Source: Vampirovibrionales bacterium
GTDB taxonomy: Bacteria > Cyanobacteriota > Vampirovibrionia > Vampirovibrionales > JAGQHJ01
Length of the DNA: 32,459 bases
Assembly: GCA_025449835.1 (NCBI GenBank)
Contig: JANWIO010000025.1
Span: forward strand, 1-32,459
Direction: 5' to 3'
Shown: positions 17,347-26,419 of the stretch, one piece after another
How positions within the stretch are numbered: the stretch's first letter is position 1
Layout of the letters: the number at the start of each line of letters is the position of its first letter
Notes under the pieces: model-generated
What the model saw: only the letters and a program-made list of their open reading frames with translations
Databases searched by the model: none
What the model was told of the DNA's origin: nothing
Made by a program: the position numbers and the translations under genes

Positions 17347-18213
17347 ATGTCAAAGACAGTTAAAGCAGCAGTGATTCAAATGGCAAACAAGTTGCCGACA
17401 GAGGCTTCATGCGAAGAACATCGCAAGGCCATGCTTGAAGCCCATATTCCTTATATTGAGGAAGCCGGGCGTCAAGGGGTTCAAATGTTGTGTTTTCAAG
17501 AAATTTATACCGGCCCTTACTTTTGCCCTTCTCAAGATACCAAATGGTATGGTCTGGCAGAAGCCATCCCTGATGGTCACACAACCCGGTTGATGCAAGA
17601 GTATGCCAAAAAATATAACATGGTGATTGTAGTTCCCATTTATGAAGAAGAAATGACCGGCGTTTATTACAATACCGCTGCGGTGATCGATTCGGATGGG
17701 ACGTATCTGGGCAAATATCGGAAAAATCATATTCCTCAAGTGAAAGGTTTTTGGGAAAAATTCTTCTTTAAACCCGGAAATTTAGGGTATCCCGTTTTTA
17801 AAACCCAATATGGCAACGTCGGCGTATACATCTGTTATGACCGCCATTTCCCTGATGGGGCTAGATGTCTGGGCCTCAATGGCGCTGAAATTGTCTTTAA
17901 CCCGTCAGCAACTGTTGCAGGATTATCCCAATATCTCTGGGAAATTGAGCAGCCGGCCCATGCGGTTGCCAACGGTTACTTTTTAGCTGCCATCAACCGG
18001 GTTGGGTCAGAAGCACCCTGGAACATTGGTGAGTTCTATGGGTCTTCTTATTTCGTAAACCCACGGGGCAAAATTATTGCCCAAGCATCAAAAGACAAGG
18101 ACGAACTGCTGGTAGCGGATCTGGATTTTGATGAAATCCGAGAAGTTCGTGACTTGTGGCAATTTTACAGAGACAGACGCCCAGAAACTTACAAAGAATT
18201 AGTTGCGCTTTAA
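17347..18213 (+). CDS. Beta-ureidopropionase (nitrilase superfamily)
   Basis: A 288-residue C-N hydrolase of the nitrilase superfamily. The catalytic triad is E52 (CFQEIYTGPYF), K126 (YRKNHIPQVKGFWEKFFF) and C163 (GVYICYDRHFPDGAR). The segments around Lys and Cys are those of N-carbamoyl-beta-alanine amidohydrolase, which releases beta-alanine, ammonia and CO2. It has strong Shine-Dalgarno CAGGAGG and follows dihydropyrimidinase by 15 bases. N-carbamoylputrescine amidase is the closest alternative by sequence, but polyamine genes are absent nearby and the operon supplies the pyrimidine substrate. Confidence 0.92.
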   Translation: MSKTVKAAVIQMANKLPTEASCEEHRKAMLEAHIPYIEEAGRQGVQMLCFQEIYTGPYFCPSQDTKWYGLAEAIPDGHTTRLMQEYAKKYNMVIVVPIYEEEMTGVYYNTAAVIDSDGTYLGKYRKNHIPQVKGFWEKFFFKPGNLGYPVFKTQYGNVGVYICYDRHFPDGARCLGLNGAEIVFNPSATVAGLSQYLWEIEQPAHAVANGYFLAAINRVGSEAPWNIGEFYGSSYFVNPRGKIIAQASKDKDELLVADLDFDEIREVRDLWQFYRDRRPETYKELVAL

Positions 18214-18241
18214 GGCGTAACAGTATTGAAGGAGGCTCAAG

Positions 18242-19591
18242 ATGGTTAGTCAACATGAAGATTCTGTAGCGGTTTTACAACGAGAATATCCATCAAATTC
18301 GGAGATTCTGGAGACTCGAAAAAAACACTTTATCTCAACAGCGTACCCCTACTATAAAGAACCCCTTCAATTGGTTCGGGCGAGTGGTTGTTATGTTTTT
18401 GATGAAAAGGGAAACCGTTACCTGGATGTCATTGGTGGGATTGTTTGTATTTCGGCAGGGCATAACCACCCTAAAATCAAGCAAGCCTTGATTGACATGA
18501 TTCAAAGTGATGAAATTCAGCATACTAGTTTGCTGTATCTTAATCAGCATGCGACTAACCTTGCCCAAAAATTGGTTTCTGAAGCGCCTCAAGGGATTGA
18601 TAAGTGTGCTTTTACCAATTCAGGCTCAGAGGCCAATGAGCTCGCCTTTATGACAGCCCGTCATGCAACGGGTGAGAACATGGTGGTAAATCTTCGACAT
18701 TCATACCATGGCGGGACATCTGGTGCGTTGGCCAGTTGTGGACATCACTCCTGGCGATTCCGTTCACAACCGGTTGCTTCAGTAACTTCTGCATTAGAAC
18801 CTAACTGTTATCGATGCCCATTTAATCAAAAACCCGATAGCTGCCATCTGGAATGTGCCCAAAATGTAGAAACCACCATTCAAACATCAACCCATGGAAA
18901 GATTGCAGCCTTTATTGCAGAACCCGTTATGGGGGTGGGTGGTTTTATCACGCCTCCCAAAGAATATTTCACCGAAGTGGCCAAAATTGTTCATAATTAT
19001 GGCGGGAAATACATTAGTGATGAAGTGCAAACAGGGGCGGGCCGTTGCGGTGGTAATTTCTTGCTGACAAAAGAGCTTGGGATTGATGCCGATATGATTA
19101 CCATGGCAAAAGGTTTTGGAAATGGTGCAGCCATTGGCGGTGTCCTCATGAAGTCAGACATTTCAGATGCTTTGGCAGGAAAATTTTACTTTAATACATT
19201 TGCGGGTGACCCGTATCAAGCGATGCAGGCGCTCAAAACCATGGAAATCATTGAAGAAGAGCATCTGGTGGAAAACGCTCGGCAAATGGGCCAATACCTC
19301 AAAGACGGGCTGTTGGATCTGATGAAACGTCATACTTTAATTGGCGATGTAAGAGGTCGAGGACTGTTGATGGGCGTCGAACTGGTGAAAGATAGAGCTA
19401 CTAAAGCCTATGCCACTGAAGAATGTTCGCGATTAATGGAGCTTTGTAAAGAGCGCAATGTTCTGTTGGGGAAAGGTGGCTTGTTTGGGAACGTTCTGCG
19501 GATTGCGCCTCCCCTCTCCATTAACCGAGAGCAGATTGACACCTTGCTCAAAGTCTTAGACGAATCTTTCGCCGTACTGAGTCGTTCTTAA
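18242..19591 (+). CDS. Class III aminotransferase (beta-alanine type)
   Basis: A fold-type I, PLP-dependent aminotransferase of 449 residues. Seen: TNSGSEANELA (125-135) for the phosphate of PLP, SYHGGTSGA (154-162), D260 in SDEVQTGAGR, and the Schiff-base Lys290 in ITMAKGFGNGAAIGG. It is close to the AGXT2/beta-alanine-pyruvate group. In this operon it should convert beta-alanine (or beta-aminoisobutyrate) to the semialdehyde used by MmsA, with pyruvate or 2-oxoglutarate as acceptor; the acceptor cannot be read. A Cys-rich insert CYRCPF...CHLEC (189-205) is typical of this subgroup. AAGGAGG precedes ATG 18242 with good spacing. Confidence 0.9.
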   Translation: MVSQHEDSVAVLQREYPSNSEILETRKKHFISTAYPYYKEPLQLVRASGCYVFDEKGNRYLDVIGGIVCISAGHNHPKIKQALIDMIQSDEIQHTSLLYLNQHATNLAQKLVSEAPQGIDKCAFTNSGSEANELAFMTARHATGENMVVNLRHSYHGGTSGALASCGHHSWRFRSQPVASVTSALEPNCYRCPFNQKPDSCHLECAQNVETTIQTSTHGKIAAFIAEPVMGVGGFITPPKEYFTEVAKIVHNYGGKYISDEVQTGAGRCGGNFLLTKELGIDADMITMAKGFGNGAAIGGVLMKSDISDALAGKFYFNTFAGDPYQAMQALKTMEIIEEEHLVENARQMGQYLKDGLLDLMKRHTLIGDVRGRGLLMGVELVKDRATKAYATEECSRLMELCKERNVLLGKGGLFGNVLRIAPPLSINREQIDTLLKVLDESFAVLSRS

Positions 19592-19620
19592 CATCATTAA
19601 CGTATTTAAGGAGACCGCTA

Positions 19621-21144
19621 TTGGAAGCCACAACAGTAACGTTGGACTTAACCTTGCCCTCTGAAAATGGATCAAGCCTAATCAACCATGACTTGGCGCC
19701 AGTCTCGCACGAGGGGCGAACCTGGACAACCGTGAATTATCTTGCGCTTTGGGTCGGGATGTCTGTTTGCATTCCCACATACATGATTGCAGCATCCTTA
19801 ATTCAGGGTGGTATGAACGTTACTGAAGCGGTCTTAACCGTTTTCCTGGGCAATCTTATTGTTCTCATTCCCATGATTCTGAATGGCCATGTGGGGGCCA
19901 AGTATGGTATCCCCTTTCCCATATTTTCCAGAGCCAGTTTTGGGGTCAAAGGATCCAATATCCCTGCCATGCTTCGAGCCGTGGTGGCTTGCGGTTGGTT
20001 TGGAATTCAATGTTGGATTGGGGGTTCTACTCTATATACCATTCTCAAAGTGTTTAATCCTGCCATTGATACCTTTCCCAGAGTTTTGCCTGCTTTCTTA
20101 GGAGTCAGCCTGGTTCCCTTTCTCTGTTTTTTGGTGTTTTGGTCCATCAACGTTTTCCTGCTCTGGAAAGGGATTGAATCCATCAAGCGTTTGGAAACCT
20201 TCTGTGCCCCCTTTTTAATCTTGTGTGGTTTGGCCTTGCTCTATTGGGCCTATGTTCATGCCCATGGGTTTGGCACCATGTTGGCAACGCCCTCCAAATT
20301 TAAAACCAATGGTGAATTTTTCAAATTCTTTTTTCCAGCACTAACGGGAATGGTTGGTTATTGGGCAACCCTGAGCTTAAACATTCCTGATTTTACGCGG
20401 TATGCCAAGGATCAAAAATCACAGATGATTGGTCAGGCATTGGGTTTACCAACGACCATGACCTTATTTGCTTTTATTGGTGTGGCTGTTACCAGTGCTA
20501 CTGTGGTGATTTATGGTAACAGCATTTGGGACCCCATTGTGCTGATTGGGAAATTCCAAAACCCAGTATTGATTGTTTTTGCCATGCTGGCCATTTGTTT
20601 GGCAACACTTACGATGAATGTTGCTGCCAATGTGGTGGCACCCGCAAATGACTTTGCCAATCTGGCCCCTGCCAAAATTGATTTTAAAAAAGGTGGCTAT
20701 ATTGCTGCTGTAATTGGGATTTTGATGATGCCATGGAAGTTGCTAGCCGATCCAACAGGGTATATTTTTACGTGGCTAGTGGGGTATTCTGCCCTTTTAG
20801 GGCCTGTTGCTGGCATTTTGCTGACAGATTATTTCCTCTTACGTAAATGTAAGCTGGATGTTAATGATCTATACCAAGAGTCCGGTGTGTATTCATACCA
20901 GAATGGGGTGAATGTTGCAGCCGTGATTGCACTTTTATTAGGTGTTCTGCCCAATGTTCCTGGCTTTTTGGTTCAAATCAAAGCGATGGATTCTACAGCG
21001 ATGCCAGACTTTATTGTTGGCTTATACCACTATGCGTGGTTTTTAGGCTTATTCATTGCGGGGATTACGTATTTTCTACTGATGCGAAATCGAATTCAAA
21101 ATGGTGTTTTACAGGATAATCATGTTCTGGGGGGTGCTTCATGA
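19621..21144 (+). CDS. NCS1 nucleobase:cation symporter
   Basis: An inner-membrane permease of 507 residues with about 12 helices, of the NCS1 family (Mhp1, PucI, uracil and allantoin permeases). Family segments seen: WTTVNYLALWVGMSV, YGIPFPIFSRASFGVKGSNIPA with the helix-3 aromatic site, ACGWFGIQCWIGG, and the mid-protein FFPALTGMVGYWATLSLNIPDF. Such carriers import a nucleobase or related hydantoin with Na+ or H+. Given its neighbours, uracil or thymine is the likely cargo. The start is TTG 19621 with AAGGAG 7 bases upstream; there is no ATG nearby. Its stop overlaps the start of preT in ATGA. Confidence 0.92.
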   Translation: MEATTVTLDLTLPSENGSSLINHDLAPVSHEGRTWTTVNYLALWVGMSVCIPTYMIAASLIQGGMNVTEAVLTVFLGNLIVLIPMILNGHVGAKYGIPFPIFSRASFGVKGSNIPAMLRAVVACGWFGIQCWIGGSTLYTILKVFNPAIDTFPRVLPAFLGVSLVPFLCFLVFWSINVFLLWKGIESIKRLETFCAPFLILCGLALLYWAYVHAHGFGTMLATPSKFKTNGEFFKFFFPALTGMVGYWATLSLNIPDFTRYAKDQKSQMIGQALGLPTTMTLFAFIGVAVTSATVVIYGNSIWDPIVLIGKFQNPVLIVFAMLAICLATLTMNVAANVVAPANDFANLAPAKIDFKKGGYIAAVIGILMMPWKLLADPTGYIFTWLVGYSALLGPVAGILLTDYFLLRKCKLDVNDLYQESGVYSYQNGVNVAAVIALLLGVLPNVPGFLVQIKAMDSTAMPDFIVGLYHYAWFLGLFIAGITYFLLMRNRIQNGVLQDNHVLGGAS

Positions 21145-22541
21145 TAGAAATTTCAATAAAAGAAACCACTCGTCTTCTACCAATTCCTGAAGAGGCGACG
21201 TTGACAAAAAGCTTTTCCAATATTAAACCTGCATTATCCGCAGGAGAAGCAATGATTGAAGCTTCTCGATGTCTTTTTTGCCATGATGCGCCGTGTACTC
21301 AAGCGTGTCCTTCATCCATTGATATTCCCATGTTTATTCGACAAATTATGTCTCAAAACCCCAAAGGGGCGGCGAAAACAATTTTTACTCAGAATATTCT
21401 AGGCAAGTCTTGTGCATCGGTTTGCCCAACCCAAGTGTTGTGTGAGGGGGCCTGCGTATACAACGATATGAACGAAAAACCCATTGATATTGGGCGTTTA
21501 CAAGGCTTTGCCACCGATTATGCCATCGAGAACAATATTCGGTTCTTTCAAAAAGGTCAGCCGACTCGTAAAAAGGTTGCAGTCATTGGTGGCGGTCCAG
21601 CAGGCTTGGCCTGTGCTCACGAGCTTACGGTATTGGGTTATGAGGTGGTGGTTTATGAGGCCCACGAAAAAGCAGGCGGCTTAAACGCCTATGGTGTCGC
21701 TCCCTATAAATTCACCAATGCCGATGCCGCAGAAGAAGTGGATTATGTGTCTCAGATTGGGTTTACTATTAAAACCAAAACCCGGGTTGTTGCCCAGACT
21801 GAAGAAACAACATCAAGTTCTGACTACCATACTGTTTTGCTCAACGATTTGGAAAAAGACTATGATGCTATCTTTCTAGGGATGGGCTTGGGTGAATCTA
21901 AAAAGCTGGGGATTCCAGGGGAAAATTTACCTGAAGTTCAGGGTGCCGCTGAATTTATTTATCAGTTGCGAAAAGAAGAACAAAAAATTTCGGTGGGTCG
22001 GCGAGTTGTTGTGATTGGTGCCGGAAATACTGCCATTGATGCAGCAGTAGAAAGTGCAAAGTTAGGAGCAGATGTTCAGGTTCTGTATCATCGCACGGCC
22101 CAAGATCAAAGTGCCTATGACTTTGAAGTGGCGCATGCCAAAGCGGCCAATGTCAAATTTTGTTATTTGGTGACCCCTTCGGAAATTATTGGGAGTCAGC
22201 ATGTTGAGGGGGTTCGGTGCCTTCAAAATGAGGTAACCGGTGTGGATGATCGGGGAAAATCGAAAATTAATCCTATCCTCGGCTCTGAGTTTGTTTTACC
22301 GTGTGATATGGTGATTTATGCAACGGGGCAAGAGAAACAGGTCCGTTTCTATCATTCAATTTCTGGTTTAACGCTGGAACACGGAAAAATTTTGGTGAAC
22401 CCAAACTATCAAACCACCCATCCCAAATACTTTGCTGGGGGCGATTGCGTGAATGGCGGCAAAGAAGTGGTGAATGCCGTGGCGCATGGACGGGATGCTG
22501 CACGAGGTATCCATCGTTATTTGTTGGGTGAGAAAAATTAG
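21141..22541 (+). CDS. preT: Dihydropyrimidine dehydrogenase subunit PreT
   Basis: A 466-residue flavoprotein, the NAD(P)H-oxidising half of bacterial dihydropyrimidine dehydrogenase, related to the small subunit of glutamate synthase. The N-terminal Fe-S domain has C44, C47, C52, C56 and a second set C91, C95, C101, C105. The FAD Rossmann motif is VIGGGPAGLACAHEL (148-162) and the NAD(P)H site VVVIGAGNTAIDAAV (289-303). It passes electrons to PreA, which reduces uracil or thymine. The 4-base ATGA overlap with the permease indicates translational coupling, and PreA follows after 16 bases. The pairing with PreA rules out a simple glutamate-synthase assignment. Confidence 0.93.
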   Translation: MIEISIKETTRLLPIPEEATLTKSFSNIKPALSAGEAMIEASRCLFCHDAPCTQACPSSIDIPMFIRQIMSQNPKGAAKTIFTQNILGKSCASVCPTQVLCEGACVYNDMNEKPIDIGRLQGFATDYAIENNIRFFQKGQPTRKKVAVIGGGPAGLACAHELTVLGYEVVVYEAHEKAGGLNAYGVAPYKFTNADAAEEVDYVSQIGFTIKTKTRVVAQTEETTSSSDYHTVLLNDLEKDYDAIFLGMGLGESKKLGIPGENLPEVQGAAEFIYQLRKEEQKISVGRRVVVIGAGNTAIDAAVESAKLGADVQVLYHRTAQDQSAYDFEVAHAKAANVKFCYLVTPSEIIGSQHVEGVRCLQNEVTGVDDRGKSKINPILGSEFVLPCDMVIYATGQEKQVRFYHSISGLTLEHGKILVNPNYQTTHPKYFAGGDCVNGGKEVVNAVAHGRDAARGIHRYLLGEKN

Positions 22542-22557
22542 GAAGGAGGCGAAGACA

Positions 22558-23817
22558 ATGGCGGATTTAAAAATTAATTTTGCAGGCATTATAGCACCTA
22601 ATCCCTTTTGGTTGGCTTCTGCTCCTCCCACCAACACAGGCTACCAAGTAATGAGAGCCTTTGAAGCAGGGTGGGGTGGCGCTGTTTGGAAAACATTGGG
22701 GCAGCCTATTGTGAATGTTTCCAGTCGTTATGGGGCTTTAAACTACAAAAACGACAGGATGATGGGGCTGAACAATATCGAATTGATCACCGATCGCCCA
22801 CTGGAAGTGAATATTCGGGAAATGAAAGAAGTTAAGGAACGATTTCCGAATCATGCCCTGATTGCCTCCATGATGTTTGAAACCAAAGAAGAGTGGCATG
22901 ACTGCATTAAACGTTGTGAAGACGTGGGTGTTGATGGTTTTGAACTTAATTTTGGCTGTCCTCACGGGATGTGTGAGCGTGGTATGGGGTCGGCAGTCGG
23001 TCAAAACCCAGACGTGTGTGAAAAAATTACGAGTTGGGTTATGGAAGCTGCCACAAAGCCGGTGATTGTTAAGTTAACGCCAAACATCACTGATATTACA
23101 AAGGCTGGCTTAGCGGCCCAGCGAGGGGGGGCTAATGCGGTTTCTTTAATTAACACCATTAATTCTGTAACCCGAGTGGATTTAGAAACTTTTGAGCCCA
23201 TGCCTTCAGTGAATGGGTATTCAACCCATGGGGGCTATTGTGGGCCAGCGGTTAAACCCATTGCACTCAATATGGTTTCTGCTCTGGCGGCTCATCCCGA
23301 TTTTCATCTGCCTATTTCGGGTATTGGGGGTATTGAAACCTGGCGGGATTCCGCTGAATTTATCCTGATGGGGGCCTCTTCTGTTCAGGTTTGTACTGCC
23401 GTGATGCACTACGGTTTTCGGATTGTGACGGACATGATTACAGGGATGTCTGATTATCTTGATTCCAAAAATATGAAAGCTATTGAAGACCTTGTCGGTC
23501 ATACGGCGCATCGTGTAAAACGCTGGGAGGAACTGGATTTAAATTATAAGGTAGTCGCTCATATTGATCCTGGAACGTGCATCGGTTGCCAACTCTGTTA
23601 TATTGCCTGTGAAGATGGGGCGCATCAATCCATTGCGCTGCAAGAAGGAACCCGTGTTCCTGCCATTAAAGAAGAGTCTTGTGTCGGATGTAATCTTTGC
23701 AGTTTGGTTTGCCCAGTTGATGATTGTATTTCCATGGTCAAAGTAAATACGGGAAAAGAGAAGTTGGTTTGGGCGGAACACCCGGCTAATCCGCATCAAA
23801 TAGCCGCCATTCATTAA
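22558..23817 (+). CDS. preA: Dihydropyrimidine dehydrogenase subunit PreA
   Basis: The catalytic FMN subunit (419 residues) that reduces uracil/thymine to the 5,6-dihydro form. The FMN barrel carries SAPPTNTGYQ (21-30), the catalytic loop NFGCPHGMCERGMGSAVGQ with active-site C134, KLTPNITDI (172-180), and ISGIGGIETWRDSAEF (253-268). The C-terminal ferredoxin domain has two 4Fe-4S motifs: C341, C344, C347, C351 and C375, C378, C381, C385. The ATG 22558 is set by GGAAGGAGG, 8 bases upstream; the frame is open back to 22474, but that part overlaps preT. It is the last gene of the operon. Direction (reduction) follows from the downstream catabolic genes; the enzyme class is reversible in principle. 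Confidence 0.94.
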   Translation: MADLKINFAGIIAPNPFWLASAPPTNTGYQVMRAFEAGWGGAVWKTLGQPIVNVSSRYGALNYKNDRMMGLNNIELITDRPLEVNIREMKEVKERFPNHALIASMMFETKEEWHDCIKRCEDVGVDGFELNFGCPHGMCERGMGSAVGQNPDVCEKITSWVMEAATKPVIVKLTPNITDITKAGLAAQRGGANAVSLINTINSVTRVDLETFEPMPSVNGYSTHGGYCGPAVKPIALNMVSALAAHPDFHLPISGIGGIETWRDSAEFILMGASSVQVCTAVMHYGFRIVTDMITGMSDYLDSKNMKAIEDLVGHTAHRVKRWEELDLNYKVVAHIDPGTCIGCQLCYIACEDGAHQSIALQEGTRVPAIKEESCVGCNLCSLVCPVDDCISMVKVNTGKEKLVWAEHPANPHQIAAIH

Positions 23818-23885
23818 CGCCTTACACTGAAAGGTTGATCTCTTCATCGACCGATCCCCCTTAAAATGAAGGCAAACACTGAGAC

Positions 23886-26039
23886 ATGGTGGGATTTGTG
23901 TCGACCATTACAACACTTTTGACGCAAGCCGATGAGGCATTTCAGGCTGGTCATTTTACGCAAGCGGAAACATATTCCAGAGAGATTATTGGGCTAAATC
24001 CCACGGTGGCCTATGCTCACCGCATATTTGGCATGAGCTTAAAACAACAAGGCCAGGAACAGGAAGCCATTAATGCTTTCAAAAATGCATTGGCTTTGGA
24101 TCCCCTAGATTTGGAAGCGTGCTTTCAATTGGCACATTCCTTTCAACAATTATCCCAATGGCCGAAAGCACTTCAGTTTTATCAACATGCCCTATCCATT
24201 AAGCCGGATTCTCATGAAATTTATAACAACCTGGGATTTGTCCTTCAGCAAATGGGACAGATGGAAGAGGCTTTGGCTGCTTTTCAACAGGCACTAAAAT
24301 ATCTTCCCAATAATCCCATCATACTGGTTAACATTGGAGGGATTTATGAAAGTTTGGGGCAAAATGAGATTGCCGAAAAAACTTATGAAAGTGCGGTCAA
24401 TGCTGATCCGACTTTTTTAACGGCGCTGAATAAATTGGGTATTTTACAAACAAGACTTGGAAAATGGCAGGCTGCTTTGACCCAATTTCAAAAAGCCCTT
24501 GGCATGGAACCCAATGATCCCATTACCCAAAACAACCTTGGTGCGCTCTACATGGAGCAGTATCGCTTTAGCGAGGCTATGGCATGTTTTGAAAAAGCAT
24601 TAGAGCTTGAACCCGCGTTTTTTAATGCGTTGTCAAATCTGGCTTATGTTTATCAAACCCAAGGGTTCATTCAAGAAGCGATGGTGCTCTACCAAAAAGC
24701 CTATGAAATAAACCCCAGAGATGGCATTCGTCTGAAAATGGCAACGCTTTTGCCACCGATTTATCAATCTGTTGAAGAAATCCAGCAGTGGCGCAGTCAT
24801 TTAGTGGAGACGGTTGAATCTCTTCAGGGTTGCTCTCTCGATATTTCAGATTCAATTGGTTCACCCCCGTTTTTCCTGGCTTATCAGGGGTTGGATGACA
24901 GAGACATCATGCAAAAAACTTCATCGTTGTGCCAAAACATCAAAGCGTGGCCAAGTGTTCCGTTGGCAAAAAATCCAAAACCAAGGATTGGATTCATTTC
25001 TCGTTGTTTTTGGAAAAGCCACACCATTGGCCGAGTCTTTTTGGGTTTAATCGAACATCTGAATCGTGAATGTTTTGATCCTGTTGTGATTTCAATTGGG
25101 CCGGTTGAACTACCGCTTATGCAAACCCCATATGAACATTTGAATCTTCATCCCCAGGACTTTGAGCATGGCTGGCAAAAAATAGCCGATCTCAAACTGG
25201 ACGTTTTAATTTATACCGACATTGGGATGGATCCCATGACGTATTTTCTGGGATTCTGTCGCTTGGCTCGGGTTCAATGTGTGACGTGGGGGCATCCTGT
25301 CACCACGGGGATGGAAACAATAGACCATTATCTTTCCAGCCGGTTGTTTGAAACACCCGAAGCACCCGCACATTATACTGAAAACTTGGTGCTATTAGAC
25401 ACGATTCCCGCGTATTACAAAAAGCCTGTTATCGAGCATGAAATCAATGTAAAAGAAAAGTTGGGTTTGCCTCCCGATAAACACCTGTATTTGTGCTTGC
25501 AATCCCTTTTTAAGTTTCATCCGGATTTTGATCACCTGATTGGTGAAATCCTGCGACGAGATCCCGATGGAATTCTTTTAATGGCCAATGCCCTTTACTC
25601 CCATTGGACTGACTTATTGCTAGAGCGTTTTCAAGAAACAATTCCCGATGTTTTGGGACAAATAAGGATTTTAGAAAGATTGGATTTTAATACCTATCTC
25701 AACTTAGTGGCCGTTGGTGATGTAGCCCTTGATCCAATCCATTTTGGGGGAGGAAGTACCACTTATGAAGCCCTTGCCTTTGGGACACCTGTAGTTACAA
25801 AACCTTCAGCATTTTTAAAAGGTCGGATGACCTATGGCTGTTATCAGAAAATGGGTGTTGATGACTGTGTGGCCTCAAATGATGAAGATTACATCAATAT
25901 TGCTGTTCGGTTGGCCACTAATCCGAAGTATCGTCAATGTATTCAGAACAAAATATTGGATTCCCATCATGTCCTCTACGAAGACAAAGCAGCCGTGGAG
26001 GCACTCGAAACCTTTTTGTGGGAAGTCTTGAAAGACTAA
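23886..26039 (+). CDS. TPR protein with OGT-like (GT41) glycosyltransferase domain
   Basis: A 717-residue cytosolic protein. Residues about 6-280 are roughly eight TPR units of 34 residues (for example 109-142 and 177-210). A linker leads to a GT-B domain from about 366 resembling the eukaryotic O-GlcNAc transferase (GT41) C-terminus. Signs are PRIGFISRCFWKSHTIGR, WGHPVTTGMETIDHYL (like GYPGTSG of OGT), LFKFHPDF with K543 at the position of OGT Lys842, and HFGGGSTTYEALAFGTPVV for the nucleotide sugar. It probably glycosylates a protein (flagellin or surface protein), the TPRs binding the acceptor. This is inferred from family. The nonulosonate genes 5 kb away fit a surface-sugar theme, but donor and target are unknown. 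It follows preA by 68 bases and could be a distal read-through gene, though its job looks unrelated. Confidence 0.85.
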   Translation: MVGFVSTITTLLTQADEAFQAGHFTQAETYSREIIGLNPTVAYAHRIFGMSLKQQGQEQEAINAFKNALALDPLDLEACFQLAHSFQQLSQWPKALQFYQHALSIKPDSHEIYNNLGFVLQQMGQMEEALAAFQQALKYLPNNPIILVNIGGIYESLGQNEIAEKTYESAVNADPTFLTALNKLGILQTRLGKWQAALTQFQKALGMEPNDPITQNNLGALYMEQYRFSEAMACFEKALELEPAFFNALSNLAYVYQTQGFIQEAMVLYQKAYEINPRDGIRLKMATLLPPIYQSVEEIQQWRSHLVETVESLQGCSLDISDSIGSPPFFLAYQGLDDRDIMQKTSSLCQNIKAWPSVPLAKNPKPRIGFISRCFWKSHTIGRVFLGLIEHLNRECFDPVVISIGPVELPLMQTPYEHLNLHPQDFEHGWQKIADLKLDVLIYTDIGMDPMTYFLGFCRLARVQCVTWGHPVTTGMETIDHYLSSRLFETPEAPAHYTENLVLLDTIPAYYKKPVIEHEINVKEKLGLPPDKHLYLCLQSLFKFHPDFDHLIGEILRRDPDGILLMANALYSHWTDLLLERFQETIPDVLGQIRILERLDFNTYLNLVAVGDVALDPIHFGGGSTTYEALAFGTPVVTKPSAFLKGRMTYGCYQKMGVDDCVASNDEDYINIAVRLATNPKYRQCIQNKILDSHHVLYEDKAAVEALETFLWEVLKD

Positions 26040-26045
26040 AAGCGA

Positions 26046-26327
26046 TTATTTTCCGCAAGGATTTGCATCGGCAGGCGCAAAACAAGCACCCGATGGGGAT
26101 GGTTCTGAATCGCGAGAAACATTTTGGGGAGGCTTTTTTTCAAAGCTTAGGGGAATGGCTTTGCTTGCATTCACTTTCTGAACTTTATGCGGTGTGGCCT
26201 GCTGCACATGGGCATGGTGCTTCTGTTTAAAATGTGTGCTGGCCATACTGTAAGCGATAAGTGATGTGGCGGTAAACACCACAAATAAGAGAAGCATCTG
26301 ACGCAAATTCGGAGGAACGTTCTTCAT
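26046..26327 (-). CDS. Small single-pass membrane protein, hypothetical
   Basis: A 93-residue protein with one N-terminal membrane helix (about residues 10-27, LLLFVVFTATSLIAYSMA), then a His/Lys/Gln-rich and Pro/Ser-rich tail with two Cys near the C-terminus. The helix may be an anchor or an uncleaved signal. ATG 26327 has GGGAG 8 bases upstream; the frame is open from TTG 26342 without a better site. It is the third gene in a leftward series with the arginine dihydrolase, 93 bases downstream of it, and converges on the TPR gene with a 6-base gap. Function unknown. Confidence 0.5.
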   Translation of the reverse strand: MKNVPPNLRQMLLLFVVFTATSLIAYSMASTHFKQKHHAHVQQATPHKVQKVNASKAIPLSFEKKPPQNVSRDSEPSPSGACFAPADANPCGK

Positions 26328-26419
26328 GTAAGGAGCTCCCAATCACGGAGAAAAGTAATCTCTGACAGCATTATAACAGCCAACTCAAAAAATATCCTGT
26401 TGGGAAAGCATGAGGCAAG

